The translations under genes were made by a program, and so were the position numbers. From Seohaeicola_A nanhaiensis (lineage in GTDB: Bacteria; Pseudomonadota; Alphaproteobacteria; Rhodobacterales; Rhodobacteraceae), in assembly GCF_042654245.1 (NCBI RefSeq), contig NZ_JBHSGI010000012.1, forward strand, positions 1 to 40,547: a stretch of 40,547 nucleotides of DNA, in the 5' to 3' direction. Positions 34,052 through 40,547 of this stretch are shown one piece after another. The notes beneath the pieces are model-generated. The model saw nothing but the letters and a program-made list of their open reading frames with translations. It was not told the DNA's origin and made no database searches. Positions within the stretch are counted from its first letter, which is position 1. Every line of letters begins with the position of its first letter.

Positions 34052-36466
34052 TTAACCGACCAGCGCCTCCAGGTCCGCCACCCGCGCCCCGGTCAGCCCG
34101 ACAGGCTTCGGCACAATGTCCGACCAGTCGCGTTCCCGCGCGCTGTGGATGTCGAAGCCATTCGCCTTCTTCAGCCCCTTCAGCTCGTCCCACGACACCG
34201 GCACCGCCACCGGCGCGCCGGGCCTTGCCCGCAGTGAGAACGGAGCAATCGCCGTCGCCCCCCGCTGGTTGCGCAGCCAGTCGATAAAGATCAGCCCCTT
34301 GCGCCGCGCCTTCGACATGGTGGCGACGAACGCTTTCGGGTGCGTATCCGCCAGATGATGCGCCAGCACCCGCGCGAACAGCGTCACCGTCTCCCACTCC
34401 GCCACCCGCCGCAGCGGCACGACGACATGCACGCCCTTGCCCCCGGTCACCATCGCCCAGGACGGCAGGCCCAGCCCTTCCAGCGTCTCCCGCAGCAGGA
34501 ACGCCGCGTCGCGCACCTTGCCGAACCCCAGCCCCTCGTCGGGGTCGAGGTCGAAGACCATCCGGTCCGGCCGCTCCAGATCGTCGCGCTTCGAGCCCCA
34601 GATGTGAAACTCCAGCGTCCCCATCTGCGCCGCGCCCACCAGCCCGGCGGCGTCGGTGACATACATGTATTCGGCCCTGTCGCCGTCCTTCTCGGCGATC
34701 TCCACCGTCTTCAGCGCCTCGGGAAAGCCCTTGCCCGCGTGCTTCTGGAAGAAACTCTCGCCCTCCAGCCCCTCGGTCAGGCGCAGCAGCGACAGCGGCC
34801 GGTCCGCCGCCTCCTTCAGCATCTTCCCCGCCATCTCGGCATAATATTCCGCGACCTGCCCCTTGGTGACGCCCGCATCGGGATAGACCACCCGGTCCGG
34901 ATGGCTGATCCCGATACCCGCGACCTGCTTGCGATCCTCGCTCATCCGGTCCTCTCCCAGCCGTACCGTTTCCGCGGGCTTGTCCTCGCGCAGGCCGACG
35001 AACACCGCATGGCGCAGCCGCCCGTCGTCCGTCGTCTCGGCATAGGTGATCTCGGCCACCAGGTCGGGCCGCACCCAGCGCACGCCACGGGCCTCGTCTG
35101 CCGGAACCTCCGCCGGGGGCGTCTTTCGCGCGAGCGGCTTCATCAGCCTTGCCAGTTCCTCCATCGTCGCCCCGTCGAACCCGGTGCCGACCTTGCCCAT
35201 GTAGACGTATTTCCCGCCCTGCCGCGCCCCCAGCGCGAGTGAGGCAAAGGCTCGCCCCCGCTTGTCGCTTTCCTGCCACCCGAGGATCACGAACTCGTCC
35301 CGCCGCCCGCATTTGACCTTCAGCCAGGCCCGTGTCCGCGCCCCGCGATAGAGTGCGTCGCGCTGCTTGCAGATGATCCCTTCGCCCCCCGCCGCGCAGA
35401 TCGTGCACAGCGCCTCGGCGGCCTCGGTCTCGATAACCGGCGACAGCTCGGCATTCCCGAGCGGCGGAGCCTCTGCGAACACCGTCTCCAGCGCCGCTCG
35501 CCGCTCCTCCAGCGGCAACCCGGTCAGGTCTCTCCCATCGAGGTTCAGCAGATCGAAGCCATAGAACCGGAACGGCCCTCCGGCCTTGATCGCCTTCTGC
35601 AAGGCCGAAAACCCCTGCATCCCCGCCCCGGCGACGATCTCGCCATCGATCAATGCCGAGTCACATTTGATCGCATCGAAGGCCGGGATCAGCGCGGCGA
35701 ACCTGTCGCTCCAGTCGTGCCCGTTGCGGGTGAACACCCGCGTGCCGCCCTTGCCCAGCGCGATCAGCGCCCGGTAGCCATCGAACTTGACCTCGTGCCA
35801 CCAGCCATCACCCTGCGGCGCTTCCTCCTCCAGCGTCGCCAGCTGCACCTTGTGAAAGGCGGGCCGCTTGCCCGTCCGCTCCACCACCACCGGCCCCTTG
35901 CCGGACGTGATCTCACGCGGGGTCCGGTTGGTCGACACGCTGCGCAGATACCGCGCCACCGGATCGCGCTTGCCCGCCGCCTCGTCGTCCTCTTTCATCA
36001 GCAGCCAGTTCTCGCGCCCCTTGTCGCCCGGCTTGCGCCCCTCCATCCGCACCAGATGCCATGACCCGGTCAGCCGCGCCCCATGCAGGCGAAAGTGCAG
36101 GTGGCCCTTCTTCAGCCCCCGGTCCGCCGGTTCCAGCGGCTGCCAGTGGCCGATGTCGAACAGCATCACCGTTCCCGCGCCATAGTTGTCCTTGGGAATG
36201 ACCCCCTCGAAATCGAGGTAATCCAGCGGATGATCCTCCGTCCGCACCGCCAGCCGCTTTTCCGACGGCTTCAGCGACGGCCCGCGAGTCACCGCCCAGC
36301 TCAGCAGCGCCCCTTCCCATTCCAGCCGCAGGTCGAAATGCAGCCGCGTCGCGTCATGCTTCTGCATCGAATAGCGCAGCGCCAGCGCAGACACTGCCTC
36401 GCCGCCTCGCGGCTCGGGCGTGCGGTCGAAATCCCGCATCTCGTTGTAACGGTCGAGCCGTCCCAT
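34052..36466 (-). CDS. ligD: multifunctional ATP-dependent DNA ligase D
   Basis: An 804-residue LigD with three domains. Residues about 20-180 are the 3'-phosphoesterase (QKHDATRLHFDLRLEWEGAL, VIPKDNYGAGTVMLFD). Residues about 205-510 are the ATP-dependent ligase with the adenylated Lys227 in HEVKFDGYRAL and IDGEIVA. Residues about 520-800 are the primase-like polymerase (HPDRVVYPDAGVTKGQVAEYY; catalytic MVFDLDPDEG; WLRNQRGATAIAPFSLRAR). It repairs double-strand breaks by non-homologous end joining together with Ku. The ATG at 36466 shares a base with the Ku stop (TGATG). The domain order phosphoesterase-ligase-polymerase is the usual one in alphaproteobacteria and Pseudomonas. Confidence 0.95.
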   Translation of the reverse strand: MGRLDRYNEMRDFDRTPEPRGGEAVSALALRYSMQKHDATRLHFDLRLEWEGALLSWAVTRGPSLKPSEKRLAVRTEDHPLDYLDFEGVIPKDNYGAGTVMLFDIGHWQPLEPADRGLKKGHLHFRLHGARLTGSWHLVRMEGRKPGDKGRENWLLMKEDDEAAGKRDPVARYLRSVSTNRTPREITSGKGPVVVERTGKRPAFHKVQLATLEEEAPQGDGWWHEVKFDGYRALIALGKGGTRVFTRNGHDWSDRFAALIPAFDAIKCDSALIDGEIVAGAGMQGFSALQKAIKAGGPFRFYGFDLLNLDGRDLTGLPLEERRAALETVFAEAPPLGNAELSPVIETEAAEALCTICAAGGEGIICKQRDALYRGARTRAWLKVKCGRRDEFVILGWQESDKRGRAFASLALGARQGGKYVYMGKVGTGFDGATMEELARLMKPLARKTPPAEVPADEARGVRWVRPDLVAEITYAETTDDGRLRHAVFVGLREDKPAETVRLGEDRMSEDRKQVAGIGISHPDRVVYPDAGVTKGQVAEYYAEMAGKMLKEAADRPLSLLRLTEGLEGESFFQKHAGKGFPEALKTVEIAEKDGDRAEYMYVTDAAGLVGAAQMGTLEFHIWGSKRDDLERPDRMVFDLDPDEGLGFGKVRDAAFLLRETLEGLGLPSWAMVTGGKGVHVVVPLRRVAEWETVTLFARVLAHHLADTHPKAFVATMSKARRKGLIFIDWLRNQRGATAIAPFSLRARPGAPVAVPVSWDELKGLKKANGFDIHSARERDWSDIVPKPVGLTGARVADLEALVG

Positions 36467-37305
36467 CACGCCGTCTTCTTGCCGCGCGCCGCCGGTTTGC
36501 GCTTGGCCCCGCCGTCCTTCTTCAGGCTCTCCTTCAACGCCGACATCAGGTCGACAACGTTGTCGCTGCTGCGCTCGGCGCCGCCCTCCTTCGTTGTCGC
36601 CCGAGGAGTCTTCCTGTTCTTCCGCTTCCGCTCGATCAGGTCGCGCAGCGCCGCGTCGTAGTGATCCTGGAACGCCTCGGCCTTGAACGGCTTGGTTTTG
36701 CGGTCGATCAGCTCGGTCGCGACCGACAGCAGCTCCTTGTCCGCCGGATCGTCCTCGATTCCCGAAAACAGCGGATCCGCCTGCCGGATCTCGTCGGCGT
36801 AATGCAGCGTCTCCAGCAGCAGCCCGTCGCCGCAGGGCCGCACGGCGCAAAGGTATTCCTTCCCCCGCATCGTCAGCTGCCCGATGCCGGTCTTCTCCGA
36901 CGCCCGCAGCGCATCGCGCACCACGCGATAGGCGTCCTCGGCGAGGTCGTCCGTCGGCACCACGTAATAGGGCTTGTCGAAGTAGAGCGGCGGGATCTCG
37001 CAGGACCCGACGAACTGCACCAGCTCCAGCGTCTTCTTCGTCTCCAGCCGGATCGCGTCCACTTCGTCGGGCTCCAGCAGGATGTATTCGTCGTCGCCGA
37101 CCTCGTAGCCCTTCAGGATATCCTCGGTCTTGATTGGCCCCACCCCCGGCACCGTCTTCTGATAGCGAACCGCCTTGCCCGAGGGCCCATGGATCTGCCG
37201 GAACGACACCCGCGCCCCGGTCTTGGTGGCAGAGTGCAATTCCACCGGAATCGACACCAGTGACAGCCGCAGCTGCCCTTTCCAGATCGCGCGCGACGTG
37301 GCCAT
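36466..37305 (-). CDS. ku: Ku DNA end-binding protein
   Basis: A 279-residue bacterial Ku: SRAIWKGQLRLSLVSIPVEL, SFRQIHGPSGKAVRYQKTVP, KGYEVGDDEYILLEPDEVDA, and FVGSCEIPPLYFDKPYYVVP, then a Lys-rich C-terminal tail (KKDGGAKRKPAARGKK) of the kind that helps recruit LigD and thread on DNA. The ATG at 37305 is chosen because GGAGG lies 7 bases upstream; further in-frame ATGs at 37317 and 37323 would place the site inside the gene. It overlaps ligD by one base, so both are made together. Confidence 0.95.
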   Translation of the reverse strand: MATSRAIWKGQLRLSLVSIPVELHSATKTGARVSFRQIHGPSGKAVRYQKTVPGVGPIKTEDILKGYEVGDDEYILLEPDEVDAIRLETKKTLELVQFVGSCEIPPLYFDKPYYVVPTDDLAEDAYRVVRDALRASEKTGIGQLTMRGKEYLCAVRPCGDGLLLETLHYADEIRQADPLFSGIEDDPADKELLSVATELIDRKTKPFKAEAFQDHYDAALRDLIERKRKNRKTPRATTKEGGAERSSDNVVDLMSALKESLKKDGGAKRKPAARGKKTA

Positions 37306-37331
37306 GCCATCCTCCATTTGCAACTGGGGAC

Positions 37332-37357
37332 AACGCGCGAAGCGCTGGTCTGGTTCA
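37332..37357 (-). promoter_or_regulatory. EcfG-like promoter match upstream of ku
   Basis: On the minus strand TGAAC (37357-37353), 17 bases, then CGTT (37335-37332), about 27 bases before the Ku start. Against GGAAC-N16/17-CGTT only the first base differs. Ku-LigD genes are part of the general stress response in several alphaproteobacteria, which makes the match plausible but not proven. Confidence 0.35.
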
Positions 37358-37408
37358 TATGGTCAACAAAACATCTGTCCGGTGGCAGCAAACGGAGACT
37401 GAAGGGGC

Positions 37409-38155
37409 TTACACATGATCGTCGGGCATCTCCCAGACACAGTATCGGGGATTTCTTTGCGACCTCTGTCGATCCAACAAATTCTTGACATTCGAGGGAC
37501 ACCACCGCCCACCGCGCCGCGTGAGAATGCAGCGTTCGTTAAGTTCCGCCGCCATTGCTCTGAGCGTCGTGTGTCCCTGTGTCCGAATGTCCACGATTAC
37601 CTCCGCCAGTTCCGCCGCATGCCGGTCTGCATTCGTCTGGACGGTTGCCCTGAGCGCTGCACCGCCTTTTCCAGCCCGACGGAGCGCCGCTGCGCCGTTG
37701 GGGTTGCCCAGCTTGACGCCGCGCGCCTTGGCGGCTGCCAGCGCCTCCCTGGTTCTGCGGGAGATCGCCTCGCGTTCCTGCTGGGCCACGAGGGCCATGA
37801 TGCCGACGGTGAGGTCGTTGGCCTCCGGCATGTCGCAGGCAAGGAAACGAACGCCGGAGTCGCGGAGGGTGAGCAGGAAGGCGGCGTTGCGGGAGAGGCG
37901 GTCCAGCTTTGCGATGACGAGGGTGGCGCCGGTCAGCTTGGCGAGCTGGAGCGCTTTCAGCAGTTCCGGTCGGTCGGCGCGCTTACCACTTTCGACCTCG
38001 GTGAAGCGGGCGAAAACGGCGGCGCTCCGGGATGTCGCGAAGTCGTCGATGGCCTTGCGCTGGGCATCGAGCCCGAGACCGGACTTGCGCTGCCGAGCGG
38101 TCGAGACCCGCTCGTAGGCGACGAGGCGTTGAGATGGGGCAGTCGCGTTGACCAT
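37409..38155 (-). CDS. small serine recombinase (resolvase/invertase type)
   Basis: A 248-residue serine recombinase. The catalytic domain has LVAYERVSTARQRKSGLGLD (Ser of RVS), GKRADRPELLKALQLAK, LVIAKLDRLSRNAAFL and MALVAQQEREAISRRTREAL. A linker KARGVKLGNPN follows, then a DNA-binding end TTLRAMAAELNERCI with a second helix PSNVKNLLDR. The ATG at 38155 was chosen because the motifs begin soon after it and because it lies exactly at the edge of a 42-bp palindrome; an in-frame start at 38236 would translate through that site. It probably resolves or inverts DNA at the palindrome. It occupies the place where a large terminase gene would normally follow the small terminase. Confidence 0.88.
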   Translation of the reverse strand: MVNATAPSQRLVAYERVSTARQRKSGLGLDAQRKAIDDFATSRSAAVFARFTEVESGKRADRPELLKALQLAKLTGATLVIAKLDRLSRNAAFLLTLRDSGVRFLACDMPEANDLTVGIMALVAQQEREAISRRTREALAAAKARGVKLGNPNGAAALRRAGKGGAALRATVQTNADRHAAELAEVIVDIRTQGHTTLRAMAAELNERCILTRRGGRWCPSNVKNLLDRQRSQRNPRYCVWEMPDDHV

Positions 38156-38195
38156 GTACACACCTGCGTAACGTTGGTTGCGCAGTTGTGTACAT
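38154..38195. repeat. 42-bp palindrome at the serine recombinase start
   Basis: Arms ATGTACACACCTGCGTAAC (38154-38172) and GTTGCGCAGTTGTGTACAT (38177-38195) are inverted copies with two mismatches around a 4-base centre. It overlaps the recombinase start codon. Such a site could be both the recombination (res-like) site and an autoregulatory operator. Confidence 0.7.
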
Positions 38196-38232
38196 CCAAT
38201 GCGATGGCGAGTGTAGAGATACCGGGTTGATT

Positions 38233-38733
38233 TCAATTGTTATTTCTGACGACCCGTATGCCTCGGCCTTCTTCGACGACGTCGCCGTCCCTGAGCTCCA
38301 ACGGGTCATCATCACTTCTGACTATTACTCGAACAATTGTTCTCAACTCTTCATTGGGCGCGATTGCGGCAGGCAGTCGTGCGCGTGCCACAGGAGTCAG
38401 ACCGAGCTCAGCCATGTATTTGCCCATCAGTTCCATCTGCTTGTTCGCGATCGACAGCCAAGGCGACTGCTGTGCATAACCTGAGGGCGTCCGGATTAGC
38501 ATCGGTGTCTCCCGAAGCTTCTCTTCGGCTTCGACCCAGCGGGCCCAGGACTGGCAATAGGCCGCCAGCGCCGCCCGGTCGGTGGTGGAGATCACACCCA
38601 TCTTGTGAAGGGGACCTGCAAGGCGGCGCCATTCCCTGGCAGCGACAGGTGTCAGGTGCGGCGGGCACCGGGGCAGGGCATCCGGGGCTTGCGGAGACCG
38701 GCCCTTGCCCAGGTGGGGTTTCGGGCCTCTCAT
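38233..38733 (-). CDS. phage P27-family small terminase subunit (copy A)
   Basis: A 166-residue protein of the P27-type small terminase family: MRGPKPHLGKGRSPQAPDAL, PHLTPVAAREWRRLAGPL, TTDRAALAAYCQSWARWVEA and ANKQMELMGKYMAELGLTP. Small terminases recognise phage DNA for packaging. The last 40 residues (SDDDPLELRDGDVVEEGRG) do not look like the family and may come from a changed 3' end. It overlaps the upstream gene by ATGA. It is similar to the second copy at 39494-39964. No large terminase follows; a serine recombinase gene is there instead. Confidence 0.85.
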   Translation of the reverse strand: MRGPKPHLGKGRSPQAPDALPRCPPHLTPVAAREWRRLAGPLHKMGVISTTDRAALAAYCQSWARWVEAEEKLRETPMLIRTPSGYAQQSPWLSIANKQMELMGKYMAELGLTPVARARLPAAIAPNEELRTIVRVIVRSDDDPLELRDGDVVEEGRGIRVVRNNN

Positions 38734-39206
38734 CGGACGATCCCCATGATCCGCCGTGCCGACGCATCAACCAAGTTCGAGCATTCCGCCGGATCATCCA
38801 GATGATGCTGCGCACGGGCGAGCAGGAAAGCGACCCGCCGGGCCGTCTCGAATTCGCTCTTGGGCGGATGGAGGTCCTGACCGTTTGGTCCCGTGTGCTC
38901 ATGTGCCGAGGTCTCCTTCCAGCCGGCGCGGGTCTTCATCCAGAACATGGCCGACTGAATGCAGTCGGCATGGGTGGCGCCGGTCCGCAGGGCTTCTCCC
39001 GTTGCCGCCGAGAACAGGAACTTGGCCAACACCGACAGGGCCTTCGCGTCGGCGACGTTGATTACCTCGCGGTAGTATTTGCGCATGGTCGGTGCCGAGA
39101 TGCCGATGATGACGGCGATCTTGTCCTGGGGGATGCCGAAGGCGACCATGGTCGAGACCTGGCGGCGGCTGTCGTCGGTTGGGCTGTGTGGGGTTGGGTC
39201 AGGCAT
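38730..39206 (-). CDS. phage-type helix-turn-helix protein
   Basis: A 158-residue protein starting MPDPTPHSPTDDSRRQVSTM, followed by FGIPQDKIAVIIGISAPTMRKYYREVI, a helix-turn-helix. The middle is helical (KALSVLAKFLFSAATGE), then AMFWMKTRAGWKETSAHEHT. This layout is common in Rhodobacterales prophages just ahead of packaging genes, where it may act as a DNA-binding packaging or regulatory factor (recalled pattern). Start and stop overlap both neighbours by a few bases, indicating one transcription unit with copy A. Confidence 0.75.
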   Translation of the reverse strand: MPDPTPHSPTDDSRRQVSTMVAFGIPQDKIAVIIGISAPTMRKYYREVINVADAKALSVLAKFLFSAATGEALRTGATHADCIQSAMFWMKTRAGWKETSAHEHTGPNGQDLHPPKSEFETARRVAFLLARAQHHLDDPAECSNLVDASARRIMGIVR

Positions 39207-39501
39207 CCCGGCCTCCCATCTTTCCAGACGAAAAGCTGTGTGCGCCGAGGTGCTCGAAAAGCCGCCGCAGTGCGTAGCTGCGCCCCAGCGACAGGACAGT
39301 GAAGAGCAGGCCGACCTGCAGAGACTGGCGAAACGTGGTCTCAAGTCCGACAATCGGGAAGATCAGCAGCTGGCCGCCCACCGACAGACCGTAACCTGCA
39401 ACGACATTGGTTGTCGCTTCGACAAGGGACATGCGACGCGATTGCTTTCGGCTTCGCTCACCTGCTGGCTCTGTTCCTCTGTTCACCAAACAGTCACTCA
39501 T
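39199..39501 (-). CDS. small two-helix membrane protein of prophage (DUF7220-like)
   Basis: A 100-residue protein with RRMSLVEATTNVVAGYGLSVG followed by hydrophobic LLIFPIVGLE and LQVGLLFTVLSLGRSYALRRLFEHLG. Two membrane-spanning stretches and the SLVEA-TNV and RSYALRRLFE motifs match a small protein family often seen beside terminase genes in Rhodobacterales phages (DUF7220 is my best guess). Its start overlaps the end of small terminase copy B by 8 bases, and its stop overlaps the next gene. Role unknown. Confidence 0.65.
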   Translation of the reverse strand: MSDCLVNRGTEPAGERSRKQSRRMSLVEATTNVVAGYGLSVGGQLLIFPIVGLETTFRQSLQVGLLFTVLSLGRSYALRRLFEHLGAHSFSSGKMGGRDA

Positions 39502-39964
39502 CGAAGAAATCCCAGTCCGGATCGGCTTCCCAGGGTTTTCGATGGCCGGGAATCTGGATCGCGAGCCGGGAGCGCGACGATGGCGTGATCCCGAGTTCCG
39601 CCATGTATCGGGCCATCAGTTCCATCTGTTTGTTGCTGATTGTCACCCAGGGCGAGACCTGGATGTAGCCGGAGGGCATCTTCAGCAGCGTCGGCGTCTC
39701 CGCGAGCTTGCGTTCGGCTTCAACCCATTTTCCGAAGGCCTGGCAATAGGCGGCCAGAACCGTGCGATCGACCTGGGTCAGAAGTCCGATCCGGTTCAGC
39801 GTCCCGGCCAGCCGTTTCCATTCCGCCTTGGCGGTGGGTGACAGATGCGAGGGGCAGGTTGGTTGTGAGGAGGGGGGCTTCGGCTCACTTCCGTTAACCC
39901 GTCGCTTGCCGGGATTGCCCTCCAACACCTTCAGAGCGGTTGGCTTCGGTTTGCGGCCACGCAT
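39494..39964 (-). CDS. phage P27-family small terminase subunit (copy B)
   Basis: A 156-residue small terminase: MRGRKPKPTALKVLEGNPGK is the classical P27 N-terminus, then CPSHLSPTAKAEWKRLAGTL, QVDRTVLAAYCQAFGKWVEA, SPWVTISNKQMELMARYMA and a C-terminal WEADPDWDFFDE. It is clearly homologous to copy A (38233-38733). In intact phages the large terminase ATPase-nuclease normally follows; here a small membrane protein gene follows instead, so DNA packaging cannot occur from this locus alone. Confidence 0.9.
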   Translation of the reverse strand: MRGRKPKPTALKVLEGNPGKRRVNGSEPKPPSSQPTCPSHLSPTAKAEWKRLAGTLNRIGLLTQVDRTVLAAYCQAFGKWVEAERKLAETPTLLKMPSGYIQVSPWVTISNKQMELMARYMAELGITPSSRSRLAIQIPGHRKPWEADPDWDFFDE

Positions 39965-40211
39965 TAGATATCCGTTTCGTTCCTTGAGGCGCGCTGCGAG
40001 GTCTTGGCTGACGTCAAGGCCACAGCCACCGAGTTGGTCGACCAATTCCGCCCCACGAGTCGATGTGGGTTTTTTGTAAGTGCCCGAATTCCCCCGGAAA
40101 CCGGCCCGAATGTGATGGGGGATACCCCCCTGCCAATTACGCGGGTGTGTGAGAAGACCGACGCCGCCGGTTCGGGATCGAAAGGCCCCGGATAAATGAC
40201 CTCCCCCCCGG

Positions 40212-40547
40212 TCATACCTGCGCCTCCCGGTCCCGCTTGACCTGATCGAAGGTGCGACCGTCGCCGTCCAGCGTTGCCACCTTGCTGGCGAAGGCCTGCC
40301 AGCGCAGGACCGCGACATCGACATAGGCCGGACTCAACTCCATCGCGAGCGAGATGCGTCCGCAGCTCTCGGCTGCAATGATCGAGCTGCCGGACCCGCA
40401 GAAGGGCTCGTAGACCGCCTGCCCGGGGCTCGAATTGTTCAACATCGGGCGGCGCATGCACTCGACGGGTTTCTGGGTGGCGTGTGTGGTGGAGGCATCC
40501 TGGTCCCGGCTCGGGATCGACCACAGGGTGGATTGCTTGCGATCGCC
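40212..40547 (-). CDS. DNA methyltransferase, C-terminal part, cut by the window edge
   Basis: The frame is open from the right edge to TGA at 40214-40212 (111 codons). It encodes the end of a beta-class methyltransferase: HATQKPVECMRRPM, then the S-adenosylmethionine motif I AVYEPFCGSGSSIIAAE, and MELSPAYVDVAVLRWQAFAS. The catalytic DPPY-type motif lies outside the window. This is the usual ending of ParB-methyltransferase proteins found upstream of P27 terminases, so it may be the same kind of protein whose N-terminal half is at 1-388. The stretch 39965-40211 between it and copy B holds no supported gene. Confidence 0.88.
   Translation of the reverse strand, partial: GDRKQSTLWSIPSRDQDASTTHATQKPVECMRRPMLNNSSPGQAVYEPFCGSGSSIIAAESCGRISLAMELSPAYVDVAVLRWQAFASKVATLDGDGRTFDQVKRDREAQV

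Noticed and set aside
34052..37333. Very long single minus-strand frame of over 1,000 codons covering ku and ligD
   Set aside because: The first part is an out-of-frame reading of ku in high-GC DNA; the real proteins are Ku (36466-37305) and LigD (34052-36466), supported by domains and ribosome binding site.
39964..40216. Possible 83-residue gene between the methyltransferase and small terminase copy B
   Set aside because: An ATG overlaps the methyltransferase stop and its TAA overlaps the terminase start, but the peptide has no motif and looks unlike a folded protein; support is too weak.

Overview
The window looks like accessory DNA from a high-GC alphaproteobacterium, most likely of the Rhodobacterales. 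The evidence is indirect: GC-rich codon use in most genes, prophage packaging genes of a type common in that group, a DUF2924/serine-recombinase operon, an HWE-family histidine kinase, a Ku/LigD pair and a PaoABC-type molybdenum enzyme. No rRNA, tRNA, CRISPR array or complete insertion sequence was seen. Genes at both edges are cut by the window.

Layout. (1) 1-388 is the N-terminal half of a ParB-domain DNA methyltransferase that runs off the left edge. (2) 0.9-5.5 kb holds two small P-loop ATPases/kinases followed by a tight plus-strand operon: a membrane-anchored protein with a dCTP-deaminase-like domain, a cysteine-rich FAD oxidoreductase, and an endonuclease IV-like TIM-barrel protein. 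(3) 5.7-12.8 kb is a mobile-element replication and regulation block on the minus strand: a primase-helicase split by a frameshift, an AlpA-like HTH protein, a sigma-like factor, a zinc-ribbon protein and two unknown proteins. (4) 12.8-15.2 kb is a four-gene plus-strand operon: a small GTG-start protein, DUF2924, a large serine recombinase and an HTH protein. (5) 15.2-23.7 kb is a lower-GC island. It holds a beta-class DNA methyltransferase convergent with a five-gene translationally coupled operon: PLD-nuclease/SF2 helicase, small protein, DndD-like zinc-hook ATPase, small helical protein, and an 861-residue protein joining RNA polymerase alpha-CTD, sigma region 4 and winged-helix-like repeats. 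(6) 24.3-33.8 kb has an HWE histidine kinase, paoABC, three glycosyltransferases and a broken catalase gene. (7) 34.0-37.3 kb is the Ku-LigD end-joining pair. (8) 37.4-40.5 kb is a prophage remnant with a small serine recombinase, two homologous P27-type small terminase genes without a large subunit, and the C-terminal end of a DNA methyltransferase.

How the genes may work together. The 15.2-23.7 kb island is the best candidate for an incompletely described system. It combines a DNA-modifying enzyme, a helicase-nuclease, a DndD-like ATPase and a protein built from transcription-apparatus parts, and it lies next to a recombinase operon. It lacks the sulfur-transfer genes of true DNA phosphorothioation. 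The 2.1-5.5 kb operon, with its two flanking kinases, is a second candidate and suggests nucleotide sensing plus DNA-base or abasic-site processing. The 24-37 kb part has a stress theme: HWE kinase, catalase remnant, aldehyde oxidoreductase, DNA end joining, and two weak EcfG-like promoter matches.

Several genes are damaged: the primase-helicase, the gene at 11.0-12.7 kb, and the catalase. This suggests the mobile elements are partly decayed, although sequencing error cannot be excluded for the single-base frameshifts.
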